DNA of 64,000 bases from Tildeniella nuda ZEHNDER 1965/U140 (GCA_019358895.1 JAHHIG010000006.1:248001-312000); one strand, 5' to 3'. Counted from the stretch's first letter, positions 20,157 to 29,665 are shown. Numbers and translations are program-made. The notes: generated from the letters alone by a model not told the origin.

Positions 20157-21173
20157 GACTGGCAGTAATGGGACTTTTTCAAGTAGACTCTCTGGAACAC
20201 TGTATGTACTTTCCAAAAGGAATGGGTCATGCGAAAATAATTCTGCCCAGTCTAAAATCAACTCAGGCGTTATTAAGCGATTTACCTCTTCTCGCAACGC
20301 CACAGTCTTCTCTTGAGGAAGGAAATATATATTGTCGTTGTGCTCTTCCATTGGCGGGTATTTTGCATCTACCGAACCAGCGATAGAACCAAGCATTCTT
20401 GAGCCTTGCCAAATAACTTGAGGAATGGCTCTATCCACATCAGAAGGAACAATTATAGATTTGCATAATAAATCGCTAGCGCCCAATAACCAAACTGACA
20501 GTGCACCTCTCCAATATGGATCATAAATTGAAATACAAGAATGTATCCATGTATAAATTTCTTTTGGCTCCAGATATTTTAAGCAGAAGAACATCATGGA
20601 TGAGAGGTTGCAATTTGCTTTTCTTGCATTCCAATCCATTCGTAAAGTGTCATTTTTGTTTCTCCAGATTTGAAAGTTAAATTTGGGGTATGAACTTTTC
20701 GTAAGTTCATCTTGATAATCAATCCATAAATCAGAAACCATAAGACTGACAGATAACGAGCAAATAACATCCTCCCGAAACTCAGGATATTCTTCTGGAA
20801 TTCCTTTCCAATAAATACACATAAACGCTGCTGCAATATCTTGAATCAGCAGCGTTTCGTCATAACTTACCAACTCATGGCAGCGAGCAATTGAATACGG
20901 CAGCAGATACTTAAACCATTGATCCCACTCATCTCTATGACCAAAACAACAAGTTCCAGAAGATATTTCAGTCAGTGCTTTCGACAAAATCTTGACTGGG
21001 ACTTGTTCAATAGGTTGCTCCATCAGCTCATGGAACATACGTCTTTTTTCGCTCATAAACCATGCTTCACCCATTGGTTCCAAAGGTTTGTGGAAATGCG
21101 CTTGCATTCTGCCAAGGGAATCTAACGCAATCTCTTGCTTCGGTATCCATCGGTATTCAGGTTTACTAGCCAT
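20151..21173 (-). CDS. Integron cassette gene, unknown function
   Basis: 340-residue protein I do not recognise. It is rich in aromatics (WIPKQEIAL, WDQWFKYLLPYSIARCHE, YWKGIPEEYPEF, DPYWRGALSVWLLGASDLL), with no signal peptide, no clear membrane span and no catalytic motif I can name. The C-terminal part is helical in character (EEVNRLITPELILDWAELF). The gene is clearly more AT-rich than its neighbours and lacks GCGATCGC sites, consistent with transfer. Its TAA stop is inside attC R''. As the only gene of the cassette it would be read from an attI-side promoter or its own. Confidence 0.8.
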   Translation of the reverse strand: MASKPEYRWIPKQEIALDSLGRMQAHFHKPLEPMGEAWFMSEKRRMFHELMEQPIEQVPVKILSKALTEISSGTCCFGHRDEWDQWFKYLLPYSIARCHELVSYDETLLIQDIAAAFMCIYWKGIPEEYPEFREDVICSLSVSLMVSDLWIDYQDELTKSSYPKFNFQIWRNKNDTLRMDWNARKANCNLSSMMFFCLKYLEPKEIYTWIHSCISIYDPYWRGALSVWLLGASDLLCKSIIVPSDVDRAIPQVIWQGSRMLGSIAGSVDAKYPPMEEHNDNIYFLPQEKTVALREEVNRLITPELILDWAELFSHDPFLLESTYSVPESLLEKVPLLPVT

Positions 21174-21256
21174 GTCTGGTAGTTATTTCAAAGCAATTAC
21201 CTTACAAAACTCTAACGAAAAACTCTTACGCATTGCTCAACTCAGTAGATGAAGCC

Positions 21257-21348
21257 ACCTAACTACTGATTATACGGAAAGTTTCCGTATATCTCCCTGA
21301 TTTGGGCGGATACCCTGAAACTTTCCGTGTATTTTCCCTCACTTTCCA
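21257..21348 (-). other. attI-like region with direct and inverted repeats
   Basis: ACCTAAC at 21257-21263 (GTTAGGT in cassette orientation) is the expected attI crossover core. On the integrase side lie a palindrome ATACGGAAAGTTTCCGTAT (21272-21290) and an imperfect direct repeat: GTTTCCGTATATCTCCCT at 21281-21298 resembles CTTTCCGTGTATTTTCCCT at 21321-21339. Characterised attI sites carry integrase-binding direct repeats beside the core, so a binding role is inferred. Confidence 0.6.
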
Positions 21349-21408
21349 TTAGATATTTTGATTACATAAGATTAGAACCATTATTTTGCTGAAGAATCAT
21401 AAAATTCT

Positions 21409-21614
21409 ATGGATGAGCGTCCCAAAATACTATTGGAGGTTGTGCGGGACACAATTCGGCCCAAACATTACTCGTGTCAAATTGAAAAAGTTATGTTCAG
21501 TGGATTAAGCGATACGTTGCTTTTCATCACAAGCGGCAGCCACGGAAAATGGGGCTACCAGAAATCGAAGCATTCTTGACGCGTTAGATGAATACGCAGG
21601 ATCGGGCAGTGCAT
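21409..21614 (+). pseudogene. intI: Integron integrase (intI) N-terminal remnant
   Basis: An ATG at 21409 starts MDERPKILLEVVRDTIRPKHYS, which matches the start of IntI core-binding domains (…LLDQVRDxIRxKHYSxRTE…). Near 21490 one base is missing (GAAAAAGTTATG where GAA AAA GCT TAT is expected). After that shift the next frame reads YVQWIKRYVAFHHKRQ and MGLPEIEAFLTR, both strongly IntI-like. A TAG at 21585-21587 follows and the match then fades. The catalytic tyrosine-recombinase domain (~200 residues) is gone, cut off before the 3' end of gcvP. The enzyme is certainly inactive. Confidence 0.87.
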
Positions 21615-21655
21615 GATGGCGCACTAGCTCAGACTGCTTGCTTTTCAACGGCGAC

Positions 21656-24619
21656 TTAGCTTTCGTAAGCAGTCATGGGTGGGCAGGTGCAGACAAGGTT
21701 GCGATCGCCATACGCCTGATCAATCCGTCCCACAGCCGCCCAGAACTTGTTGTTGCGTGTCCATGCGGTTGGATAGGCAGCTTGCTGACGCGAGTAAGGA
21801 TGATCCCAATGGTCGGACATCAGTGCCGCAGCAGTGTGAGGGGCGTGCTTGAGAAGATTGTTTTGGCGATCGACTGTACCATCCTCAATTGCCTGAATTT
21901 CAGCGCGAATCGCAATCATGGCATCACAGAAGCGATCGAGTTCCTGCTTCGACTCACTCTCTGTGGGTTCTACCATGATGGTACCTGCAACGGGCCACGA
22001 CACCGTAGGCGGATGGAAGCCATAGTCGATGAGCCGCTTGGCGATGTCATCCACTTCAATCTCAGCGGTTTTTTTGAACTGACGTAAGTCCAAAATGCAC
22101 TCATGAGCGACCAAGCCATGCTTGCCCTTGTAAAGTACTGGATAATGACCTTCCAGCCGTTTGGCAATGTAGTTTGCGCTGAGAATTGCCACCTGCGTCG
22201 CTTTAGTCAGCCCGTCTACACCCATCAGCGCAATGTAAACCCAGGAAATTGGTAGAATGCTGGGGCTACCCCATGGCGCGGCTGAGACGGCACCAATACC
22301 CTGTTTGCCACCGACGGGCACGATCGGGTGTTGAGGCAAAAAGGGGACAAGATGCGCTGCTACGCCGATCGGACCCATACCCGGACCGCCGCCGCCATGT
22401 GGAATACAGAAAGTCTTGTGCAGATTCAAGTGGCAGACATCCGCACCAAAGTCACCGGGGCGGCACAAGCCTACTTGCGCGTTTAAGTTAGCACCGTCCA
22501 TGTAAACCTGTCCACCGTGAGCATGAATCGTCTCGCAAATGTCTTGAATCGCCTCTTCAAAGACACCGTGCGTGGAGGGGTATGTCACCATCAGCGCGGC
22601 TAGATGCTCTCGATGCTGCTCTGCTTTTGCTTTGAGATCAGCAACATCAATATTCCCGTCGCGATCGCAGGCAATGGGCACTACGTTCATCCCTGCCATG
22701 ACCGCGCTGGCAGGATTGGTGCCATGAGCCGATTGAGGAATCAGGCACAGATTGCGGTGCCCTTCGCCACGCTGCTCGTGATACTGATGAATGACCAATA
22801 GTCCGGTATATTCACCTTGTGAGCCTGCATTTGGTTGGAGCGATACGCCAGCGAACCCCGTAATTTCTGCCAACCAGTGCTCTAGCTGCCGAAAGAGCGT
22901 CTGGTAACCGTGTGTCTGGTCAAGTGGTGCGAAGGGATGAATCTGCCCGAACTCTGCCCAGGTAACGGGTAGCATTTCGGCAGTCGCGTTGAGCTTCATC
23001 GTGCAAGAGCCAAGGGGAATCATCGCCGTTGTGAGCGATAGATCTTTGGACTCCAGACGATGCAGGTAGCGCAGTAGCTCTGTTTCTGAGTGGTAGACAT
23101 TGAAGACGGGATGCGTCAGGTAAGGCGTAGAGCGGAGCAACGATGACGGGATGAGGTGAGGCGGCGCGGCGGTGAGCAAATCTTCGGGGGTGAAGTGAGT
23201 AATTTCTGCACCCGCAAAGACCTGGAAGAGAGCAAGCAGGTCATCTGAAGAAACGGTTTCGTCTAGAGCGATCGTGAACGTCTGGGCATTGAGCTGCCGC
23301 AGATTAATTTGGTGGGAATGTGCCCGCCGAGTGATTTCGGCTACTTTATCGTCAGGGACGGTAACGCGCAAGGTATCAAAGAACGGCTCTGCACTGGGGG
23401 CATACCCTAGCCGTCGCAAGCCTTCTGCCAGGATGACTGTGAGACGATGGACACGATCGCCAATCTGCCTTAATCCAACGGGACCGTGGTATACCGCATA
23501 CATACCAGCCACGATCGCCAGCAGCACCTGTGCCGTACAAATATTGCTGGTCGCTTTGTCTCGCCGAATATGCTGTTCGCGGGTTTGCAGGGCAAGGCGC
23601 AAGGCAGGCGCTCCATGCACATCTTTGGACACCCCTACCAGGCGACCCGGCAGTTGTCGCTTGAAGGCATCCTTGGTGGCAAAGTAAGCGGCATGGGGTC
23701 CGCCATAGCCCAGCGGCACACCAAACCGTTGGGTATTACCGATCGCAATGTCTGCTCCAAATTCGCCCGGTGGCACTAGCAGCGTCAGGCTCAACAAATC
23801 GGCGGCAACAGTAACTAAGGCTCCAGCAGCATGAGCGCGATCGCAGAAATCCCGATAGTCATAAATCGCCCCATCGGTGGCTGGGTATTGCAGCAGCACG
23901 CCAAAGACAGGTTGATCAAACTGGAAGGTGTGGTGATCGCCCACAATTACTTCAATGCCCAAAGGTTTAGCGCGAGTTTGCACTACCGCGATCGTCTGCG
24001 GATGGCACGCTTCAGACACCCAAAACGCGGTTGCTTTCGTCTTGCTCACGCCATAGCTCATCGTCATGGCTTCTGCCGCTGCCGTTGCTTCATCCAGCAG
24101 AGACGCATTTGCAATTTCCAGCCCCGTCAGATCTGTCACCATTGTCTGAAAGTTGAGCAGCGCTTCCAATCGTCCCTGCGCGATTTCGGGCTGATAGGGT
24201 GTGTACTGCGTATACCAACCGGGATTCTCTAGAACGTTGCGCTGGATCACAGGTGGCGTAATGCAGTTGGCGTAACCCATGCCAATGAAAGAGCGAAACA
24301 CGTGGTTTTCTTGCGCAATTTCTCTCAGCTCTGCCAGCAGCTCATACTCTGCTTTGCCCGATTCGAGCCGCAGTGGTTTTCGTAGTCGAATGGCGCGCGG
24401 AATGGTTGCGTCAATCAAGGCTTCCAGGCTGTCGAACCCGATCGCCGCCAGCATTTGGTCAATGTCAGGCTCACGTGGACCAATGTGGCGATCGACAAAA
24501 ACATCGGTGTACTCTAGCGGGTTAGAGGTTGAGACGCTGGGCGGAGAAACGGTAGCCCCGTTCACCTTCGGCTCGGTTCTCTTGGTCTCACTGAAGCTGG
24601 ATTGAGAAGGCTCTAGCAT
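21656..24619 (-). CDS. gcvP: Glycine dehydrogenase (decarboxylating), P protein
   Basis: PLP-dependent P protein of the glycine cleavage system. It decarboxylates glycine and passes the aminomethyl group to lipoyl-GcvH, which is central to photorespiratory glycine use. 987 residues with the duplicated P-protein fold: N-terminal half [29 protein letters not shown]-terminal half with GSCTMKLNA and the PLP-Lys motif [18 protein letters not shown]. Length is normal. Last gene of gcvT-gcvH-gcvP, 320 bp after gcvH, so it may have its own promoter. Its 3' end borders the integron relic. Confidence 0.97.
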   Translation of the reverse strand: MLEPSQSSFSETKRTEPKVNGATVSPPSVSTSNPLEYTDVFVDRHIGPREPDIDQMLAAIGFDSLEALIDATIPRAIRLRKPLRLESGKAEYELLAELREIAQENHVFRSFIGMGYANCITPPVIQRNVLENPGWYTQYTPYQPEIAQGRLEALLNFQTMVTDLTGLEIANASLLDEATAAAEAMTMSYGVSKTKATAFWVSEACHPQTIAVVQTRAKPLGIEVIVGDHHTFQFDQPVFGVLLQYPATDGAIYDYRDFCDRAHAAGALVTVAADLLSLTLLVPPGEFGADIAIGNTQRFGVPLGYGGPHAAYFATKDAFKRQLPGRLVGVSKDVHGAPALRLALQTREQHIRRDKATSNICTAQVLLAIVAGMYAVYHGPVGLRQIGDRVHRLTVILAEGLRRLGYAPSAEPFFDTLRVTVPDDKVAEITRRAHSHQINLRQLNAQTFTIALDETVSSDDLLALFQVFAGAEITHFTPEDLLTAAPPHLIPSSLLRSTPYLTHPVFNVYHSETELLRYLHRLESKDLSLTTAMIPLGSCTMKLNATAEMLPVTWAEFGQIHPFAPLDQTHGYQTLFRQLEHWLAEITGFAGVSLQPNAGSQGEYTGLLVIHQYHEQRGEGHRNLCLIPQSAHGTNPASAVMAGMNVVPIACDRDGNIDVADLKAKAEQHREHLAALMVTYPSTHGVFEEAIQDICETIHAHGGQVYMDGANLNAQVGLCRPGDFGADVCHLNLHKTFCIPHGGGGPGMGPIGVAAHLVPFLPQHPIVPVGGKQGIGAVSAAPWGSPSILPISWVYIALMGVDGLTKATQVAILSANYIAKRLEGHYPVLYKGKHGLVAHECILDLRQFKKTAEIEVDDIAKRLIDYGFHPPTVSWPVAGTIMVEPTESESKQELDRFCDAMIAIRAEIQAIEDGTVDRQNNLLKHAPHTAAALMSDHWDHPYSRQQAAYPTAWTRNNKFWAAVGRIDQAYGDRNLVCTCPPMTAYES

Positions 24620-24939
24620 GGACGGCTCTGCGGTAGGGCGTTAGTGAAAACAGTAGCAGCCCGATCGCGTTGTAGATTAAGACACACTACACGCATTTAC
24701 GACAGGCTGTCTTCATATTCTGCAACATTTGGGCAGAAAGCGTGGTGTAGGCGATCGCTGGCATCGTGATCGATCGCACAGTGCGGATTACCATGAACCT
24801 AGAAGATTTCTGACAAAGAAACTACCCGCTGGCTTCGACTTCGCTCAACCAGTTTGCACTCTGAGCGGAGTCAAAGGGTAGAATCTTTTCTGAAAATCGC
24901 CCTAGCTTTCCCGATGCGCCTGTGTACCCGGCAGTTAGC
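24620..24939. other. gcvH-gcvP spacer with a palindromic repeat
   Basis: Contains CTACCC at 24822 and GGGTAG ending at 24881, bracketing CTTCGACTTCGCTCAACC and GAGCGGAGTCAAAG, an imperfect inverted element of a kind often dispersed in cyanobacteria. There is no ORF. It could act as an attenuator or carry a promoter for gcvP. Confidence 0.55.
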
Positions 24940-25329
24940 TTACTCACCTTCGACTTGCTGGCGATACTCATCTGCCGAGAGCGCGTCATCTAAGTCGTTA
25001 TGATTGTTGACTCTGACCTTCAGCAGCCAACCTTCGCCATAGGGGTCTTCCGCAAGCTGCTCTGGTGTCTCAATGAGCGGAGCGTTGACTTCAATGATCG
25101 TGCCTGTAACGGGAGCGTTGAGGTCTTCAACCGCTTTAACCGATTCTACAGTGCCAAACTTTTCACCTTTTGCGATCGCATCGCCCATCTCTGGCAGTTC
25201 CAGAAAAACAATATCGCCCAGTTGATCGACCGCAAACGCACTGATGCCGATCGTTGCAATTTCGCCTTCCAGTCGGGCGTATTCATGCGAGTCCAGGTAC
25301 TTTAGATCATCAGGATAGTCAAATGTCAT
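24940..25329 (-). CDS. gcvH: Glycine cleavage system H protein
   Basis: Small lipoylated shuttle that carries the aminomethyl group between GcvP, GcvT and the L protein. 129 residues; the lipoyl Lys is in [15 protein letters not shown] (~residue 65), with [20 protein letters not shown] before it and [16 protein letters not shown] sequence ([12 protein letters not shown]) after. Standard length. Between gcvT and gcvP on the same strand, separated from gcvT by a heptamer array. Confidence 0.97.
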   Translation of the reverse strand: MTFDYPDDLKYLDSHEYARLEGEIATIGISAFAVDQLGDIVFLELPEMGDAIAKGEKFGTVESVKAVEDLNAPVTGTIIEVNAPLIETPEQLAEDPYGEGWLLKVRVNNHNDLDDALSADEYRQQVEGE

Positions 25330-25358
25330 GTGGGTTCCTCAGAGCAATTTGGAATACA

Positions 25359-25473
25359 AGCTATCAGCGGTTAGCGGTCAGCGGTCAGCTATCAGCGGTC
25401 AGCTATCAGCGGTCAGCTATCAGCGGTTAGCGGTCAGCGGTTGGCGGTCAGCGGTCAGCTATCAGCGGTCAGC
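25359..25473. repeat. Heptamer array in gcvT-gcvH gap
   Basis: Sixteen or so CAGCGGT/TAGCGGT/CAGCTAT heptamers in tandem. Shorter related units reappear at 25537-25560 at the 3' end of gcvT. The array separates two genes that would otherwise form a tight operon. Confidence 0.9.
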
Positions 25474-25556
25474 CATAGTGATCCTACTTGAATTGTGTCG
25501 ATCGTTTGGTTTAGACAACAGCCCGTTACACAAAGCTGACGGCTGACCGCTGACCG

Positions 25557-26732
25557 CTACTTTGCACGACGGTAAAAGGGCTTTTTAACGACCAGAGCCG
25601 GGTAAAGTTTACCTCGAATGTCTATGTGTAGCGTCTGATTGAGTTTAGCAAGCGGTGTGGGCACATAGGCGAGGGCGATCGCCTGCTCTACCGTGGGACT
25701 TTGGGTACCGCTAGTCACTTCACCGACAGGCTGCCCCTCATAGAACACCCGGTAGCCGTGACGGGCAATATTGCGCCCTTGCATTTGTAGCCCAACAAGC
25801 CGCCGCTTCACACCCGCTTGCTTTTGCTGCTCTAGCACCGATCGTCCGCTAAAGTCGCCTTTACTCTCCAGATGTACCAGCCAACCCAAGCCCGCTTCTA
25901 AAGGTGTGGTCGTGTCGTCAATATCCTGTCCATAGAGCGCCATGGCGGCTTCTAACCGGAGTGTATCGCGCGCACCGAGTCCGCAGGGGATAACGCCTGC
26001 ATTGAGGAGCGATCGCCACAGCTCCACACCCATCGCTGGATCAACCATCACTTCAAAGCCATCTTCACCCGTGTAGCCTGTGCGCGCTAAGAAGCCTGGT
26101 TGCCCTAGAATGGTGCCCTCAAAATGACCAAAGGCTGGCACTGTTGACAGATCTTCCAGGACAAGCGGTTGCAACTGCTTCACCGCATCAGGTCCTTGAA
26201 CCGCCAGCAGTACTTTGGTCGTTGAGTCATCCTGAAACGTGACCCGGCTGCGATCGAGATGCTCTAACAGCCAGGTCTTGTCTTTAAGCGTTGTCGAAGC
26301 ATTGACGATCGCATACCAGCGCTCTTGACCCGTTTGGTTCAACCCCTGGTAGTAAAAAATCAGGTCATCCACAATGCCTGCCTGGTCATTCAGCAGCACG
26401 GTGTATTGTGCTTGACCGGGCTGTAACCGTCTCAGGTCAGAGGGTACTAGCCGTTGCAATTGCTCCACCAGTCGATCGCCTGTGAGCCGAAATTTGCCCA
26501 TGTGCGAAATATCAAACATGCCAGCCGCCGATCGCACTGCCTGGTGCTCACGTGTAATGCCGCTGTACTGGATGGGCATCTCCCAACCAGAAAACCCAGT
26601 CATCCGCGCTTTCAGGTTAAGCCCCAACTCAAACAGAGGCGTTCGCGCTAATGGAAGCGGTAGGTCTGATGGTGGCGCTGCCTTCGTGTCGTCTGGTATC
26701 ACAAGTTCTGCTTCCGTGTCGCTAACATTCAT
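25557..26732 (-). CDS. gcvT: Glycine cleavage system aminomethyltransferase (T protein)
   Basis: Transfers the methylene group from aminomethyl-lipoyl-GcvH to tetrahydrofolate, releasing ammonia. 391 residues from the chosen start: [71 protein letters not shown] start at the ATG at 26732; the frame remains open to an ATG at 26825, but that codon lies in a GGGGATGAGGG palindromic repeat and the added residues are not GcvT-like. First gene of gcvT-gcvH-gcvP. No glycine riboswitch was seen upstream. Confidence 0.95.
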   Translation of the reverse strand: MNVSDTEAELVIPDDTKAAPPSDLPLPLARTPLFELGLNLKARMTGFSGWEMPIQYSGITREHQAVRSAAGMFDISHMGKFRLTGDRLVEQLQRLVPSDLRRLQPGQAQYTVLLNDQAGIVDDLIFYYQGLNQTGQERWYAIVNASTTLKDKTWLLEHLDRSRVTFQDDSTTKVLLAVQGPDAVKQLQPLVLEDLSTVPAFGHFEGTILGQPGFLARTGYTGEDGFEVMVDPAMGVELWRSLLNAGVIPCGLGARDTLRLEAAMALYGQDIDDTTTPLEAGLGWLVHLESKGDFSGRSVLEQQKQAGVKRRLVGLQMQGRNIARHGYRVFYEGQPVGEVTSGTQSPTVEQAIALAYVPTPLAKLNQTLHIDIRGKLYPALVVKKPFYRRAK

Positions 26733-26820
26733 CCTAAAGGAAACCTGGTCGCTGTGATTGTAGCGACGCGCGATCGCCTGTGAAGATGGACGATCGCTGC
26801 TGCTTGCATGGGTGATTTCC

Positions 26821-26905
26821 CTCATCCCCAGCCCTTCTCCTCAAGGAGAACGGAGAAGGAATCCAGTTCCCTCGCCTTTTGGGAGAGGGCTAGGGTGAGG
26901 GCGGA
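26821..26905. repeat. CCCTCA…GGGTGAGGG REP-like element
   Basis: Imperfect palindromic block beginning CCCTCATCCCCAGCCCTTC and ending AGGGCTAGGGTGAGGG. Related sequence occurs inside the elements at 32297-32440 and 43421-43514. It creates a false upstream ATG for gcvT. Confidence 0.75.
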
Positions 26906-26983
26906 TTTTGCGTTTCGTCCCTTGATTCAAAAATGCCAAGATGACCATCGCTACCGAACCCTTTGACTCGATCGCAGTAGCAG

Positions 26984-27673
26984 TCATTGAGAGCGTCTAC
27001 TGGGCGGACTGAAGGAATCTGGCGCTCTCTTGCCTGTTTCGTCAAAGGGCGGCAGCAGCAGGCTTCTCAGTACCCCTTCAATGCGATCGCGCTTATCTTG
27101 CTCAGCATTTCTAGCCTGCCCAAGAGCGGTATTAATTTGACCAAAGATGGAATTGAGCAAATCAGGAACGCCGATCGGGTTAATGGGCACCGAAAAGTAA
27201 AACGGTTGTGCCTGTGACGAACTGCCATCGGCTCCAGGACGCTCTCTGCGGACTGTTTCGGCATACTCTCGAAACGCCGCAGCCTGATTGATGGCAGTTG
27301 CCAAGCGCTGCTTAAAGTCAACCTCAGAGAGTTCGGTGCGAGTCTGGTTTGCCAGCATAACTTGCACAATGACAGCGTTGATTGCAGACGCTGCCTGATT
27401 GTAAAGCTGCCGTCCCCTTCTGTATTTGTTCCAGTCGGTTTCACTTAGACTGTCGCTCGTACCAGTCGGTTGAAATTCTTGCTTAAAGGTGGCTATGGCA
27501 CCTTCGACGCTGTAGCGTGCCTGCACAAACGGTGCCAGTGGATCAGGGTTAAGTAGGGGATCAGACCGACCGCAACTCGCCACTAACACCGCACAGGCTA
27601 AACCCATTAAGTTGACCTTGATGATCGACGCAACCCGTCTTTTCCAGTCATCATTCGCAATGCGATCGCTCAT
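26984..27673 (-). CDS. Predicted lipoprotein, unknown function
   Basis: 229 residues with a short N-region, a hydrophobic stretch (LMGLACAVLVASC) and a lipobox whose Cys would be lipidated, so probably membrane-anchored on the periplasmic side. The mature part is helical: YSVEGAIATFKQEF, NKYRRGRQLYNQAASAINAVI, LATAINQAAAFREYAETVR, and a disordered Pro/Ser/Arg tail. I recognise no family. Upstream of gcvT on the same strand but 250 bp away. Confidence 0.7.
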   Translation of the reverse strand: MSDRIANDDWKRRVASIIKVNLMGLACAVLVASCGRSDPLLNPDPLAPFVQARYSVEGAIATFKQEFQPTGTSDSLSETDWNKYRRGRQLYNQAASAINAVIVQVMLANQTRTELSEVDFKQRLATAINQAAAFREYAETVRRERPGADGSSSQAQPFYFSVPINPIGVPDLLNSIFGQINTALGQARNAEQDKRDRIEGVLRSLLLPPFDETGKRAPDSFSPPSRRSQ

Positions 27674-27931
27674 TCCTCTTCCCTGGCAAACTCTGACCCG
27701 AAAATTTTGGCAGCCAATGCAGAACGTCAGGGTATTACCAACTCCAGCTATCCTACGCTGACATAATACTGTTCACGAAGCATTTCAGACCAACGCATTG
27801 TCAAGAGTAAGCATATTGTCAAGAGTAAGCATGAAGATGATGCAGCGTACGATCGTGTTGCGAACGACCATCCGTTGTACCGATCGCTCTCAACAAATGA
27901 GCCTCGGCGATCGGTCAATTGTCGCCGCCTA
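27674..27931. other. Spacer with an 18-bp direct repeat
   Basis: Upstream region of the lipoprotein gene. ATTGTCAAGAGTAAGCAT occurs twice in tandem around 27797-27833. No gene seen. The rest of the gap up to 28033 is the dispersed element of the next entry. Confidence 0.5.
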
Positions 27932-28037
27932 CTTAGGAGTTGTACAGAACTAACAGCATGGTCTGTCGCTGTCAGCCGTCAGCGAAAAGCTGATCGCTGA
28001 TCCAAACGTGTGCAGTTGTTTTTTAGCAAGCTCTTAA
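27932..28037 (-). repeat. Dispersed GAGCTTGCTAAA element, copy 2
   Basis: Reverse-oriented copy of the elements at 5374-5490 and 34641-34818: TTAGGAGTTGTACAGAAC, AGCATGGTCTGT, CAGCGAAAAGCTGATCG, then TTTTTAGCAAGCTCTTAA. The inner tandem part is short here. The terminal TTAA supplies the TAA stop of the DUF1361 gene. Confidence 0.75.
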
Positions 28038-28678
28038 TCAAATTTAATCAGTCTGTTGCGGCGTATCTGACGGAAGCGCAATACTAGACCAAGCGTAATC
28101 TGCTTCATGATCCAATACAGAATAGTGAGACCGATAAAGGTAATGAAAATCACCAGCAGAGGCAGCTTTGCGGTTAAGTCATCCATTGTTGCTATCAGTA
28201 CATTGCCAGGGTCAGTCACGAGATCCCAACTGTTGTAGCGGCGGAATCTGCCCAAAAAGATGCCGATCGCGCACAGTCCATGCATTGCCAGCTCAGACCA
28301 TAGAACCAGATGCCGTTGCCCTTGCTGCTTTAAGTAATGTCCTTGATTAATGAGGGCAACCACATACGCCTCAAAGCCGCTCGTAATTGCTGCAATGTGT
28401 AGCGGAATGAAAACCAGCGCAATAATCCAGGTCGCATACCCAGCCCGGGTGCCACGAATCAAATGAATAATATCGGTCAACAAATACGGCGCATTGGGCA
28501 GAAAGGCGATAAACACAATCCACCCCAGCCACCACAACGCTGAGCGATCGATCGTTCGCCGCCGAAAGAGCCAGAAGCTCAAGACCAAAGGAATAAATGC
28601 TAAAAAGAGATTCCAGAGAATCCAACCGCTGTAAACACCAGAGAAGGCTCCGATCGCCTCCAAAAATCTTGATTGCAT
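28034..28678 (-). CDS. DUF1361 family membrane protein
   Basis: 214 residues, mostly hydrophobic, with about six transmembrane helices (LWNLFLAFIPLVLSFWLF, LGWIVFIAFLPNAPYLLTD, WIIALVFIPLHIAAIT, LLVIFITFIGLTILYWI). The DUF1361 hallmark FLPNAPYLLTDIIHL and FLGRFRRYNSWD are present. The family is integral to the inner membrane and its function is unknown. The stop codon lies within the terminal repeat of a dispersed element, so the natural C-terminus may have been altered by insertion. Confidence 0.85.
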   Translation of the reverse strand: MQSRFLEAIGAFSGVYSGWILWNLFLAFIPLVLSFWLFRRRTIDRSALWWLGWIVFIAFLPNAPYLLTDIIHLIRGTRAGYATWIIALVFIPLHIAAITSGFEAYVVALINQGHYLKQQGQRHLVLWSELAMHGLCAIGIFLGRFRRYNSWDLVTDPGNVLIATMDDLTAKLPLLVIFITFIGLTILYWIMKQITLGLVLRFRQIRRNRLIKFD

Positions 28679-28801
28679 TTCGATCGCTCGATTTCGATAG
28701 ACTTACCTTGCCACAGGTTAACCTCAAGTTAAAGTAACTTCCAACTCACTCTGAAGGCATCAAGGGCTACAGCTTTCAGTTCAGAAACCTGTAAAAGATG
28801 A

Positions 28802-28857
28802 AGAAATCGGGTTGTCACGGGGCGATCGCAAGAACGCTTTAGAACAACCCGGTTTCT
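28802..28857. repeat. AGAAATCGGGTT inverted repeat
   Basis: Arms AGAAATCGGGTTGT (28802-28815) and ACAACCCGGTTTCT (28844-28857) pair at 13 of 14 positions around a HIP1-containing loop. Related to 48354-48419. It sits just downstream of the SH3 gene stop and could act as a terminator. Confidence 0.7.
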
Positions 28858-28866
28858 CCTGAAGCT

Positions 28867-29451
28867 CTAAGGGCAAACACCCAGATTGCTGCTGCCACCT
28901 GGGAAGCCATTTGACACCCATCCAGCCGCTGGTTTGGCAATCTGTATCCAATTACGACCATCAGGTCCACGCTTCGACGTAGCAGGTGTTGTGGTCAGAT
29001 CAAGGCGCTCCAGATACGCTACACCGCTGATGTAAACCGAATCGGGTGAGGCTTCTCTGCGGATGGCTAAACCCAGAGGTTGAATGACACGGCGGCACGT
29101 GTTGCCTACAGGCGGAGTGCCACTGCACAGTTTCAAGTTAGCAACCTGTACGTAACCACTGACTGGGCTACTGATGCCGATAAAGCCACCACTGCCGTTG
29201 TCAGCCAGCGTGACTTTCGTCTCAGCATTGAGGGTGCTCACCACTGCGCCCGTAGTCGATGCCTGCTTGTAGACCGAAACCCTTTTGTTAACAGCGCGAC
29301 ACTGACCAATCAGTGCTTGAGCTAGATTGGTAGGCTCACTCAGTACAGATCCAGCAAGGACAGGTGCACTCAGCCCTGTAGTGGCGATCGCTATGGCTAC
29401 AGCGCCAACAGACAGTTGGAAACATCTGGCTTTGTTCGTTGCTTCTTTCAT
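28867..29451 (-). CDS. Secreted SH3-like domain protein
   Basis: 194 residues with a signal peptide (LSVGAVAIAIATTGLSAPVLA). The mature protein has two bacterial SH3-type repeats: RVSVYKQASTTGAVVSTLNAETKVTL…GYVQVANLKLC and LAIRREASPDSVYISGVAYLERLDL…GWVSNGF, with four Cys that may form disulfides. Such domains bind peptidoglycan or peptides outside the membrane; the partner is unknown. I use the ATG at 29451 because AGAGGA is correctly spaced before it; a GTG nine bases upstream is the alternative. Confidence 0.8.
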   Translation of the reverse strand: MKEATNKARCFQLSVGAVAIAIATTGLSAPVLAGSVLSEPTNLAQALIGQCRAVNKRVSVYKQASTTGAVVSTLNAETKVTLADNGSGGFIGISSPVSGYVQVANLKLCSGTPPVGNTCRRVIQPLGLAIRREASPDSVYISGVAYLERLDLTTTPATSKRGPDGRNWIQIAKPAAGWVSNGFPGGSSNLGVCP

Positions 29452-29578
29452 CGAAAACACTCCTCTTCAAATTCAAGTTATTTGTTTAAACGTTCGCGGC
29501 AAAATTCCTGCACTGCATCTTACACGCAAAGGCTAGATTCAAAACTAAAAAGCATGAGAGTGTAACGATTGAAGTAGA

Positions 29579-29665
29579 AGCGGTCAGGGGTCAGCGGTCA
29601 GGGGTCAGCGGTCAGCGGTCAGCAGTCAGCGGTCAGCCGTCAGCCGTCAGCGGTCAGCGGTCAGC
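29579..29665. repeat. CGGTCAG heptamer array
   Basis: Around twelve CGGTCAG/GGGTCAG/CCGTCAG heptamers in tandem, the same class as the arrays near 25.4, 45.7 and 50.5 kb. Confidence 0.9.

Larger units (their letters stand above)
20071..21614 (-). mobile_element. Relic single-cassette integron
   Basis: Read on the minus strand in cassette orientation: attI-like region, one gene cassette, and attC, with an integron-integrase pseudogene running the opposite way on the plus strand (21409 onward). Divergent intI, attI between, then cassettes is the defining integron layout. Crossover cores GTTAGGT occur at both ends of the cassette, so the mobile unit would be about 1.19 kb (20077-21262). HIP1 octamers are absent from the cassette although common around it. 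The integrase is dead, so movement would need an enzyme supplied from elsewhere. Confidence 0.85.

Noticed and set aside
26733..26825. Upstream start for gcvT
   Set aside because: The ATG is part of a GGGGATGAGGG repeat and the added residues are not seen in GcvT proteins.
26733..26983. Glycine riboswitch before gcvT
   Set aside because: I looked for a structured tandem aptamer, but the interval is mostly a REP-like palindrome and no aptamer core could be seen.
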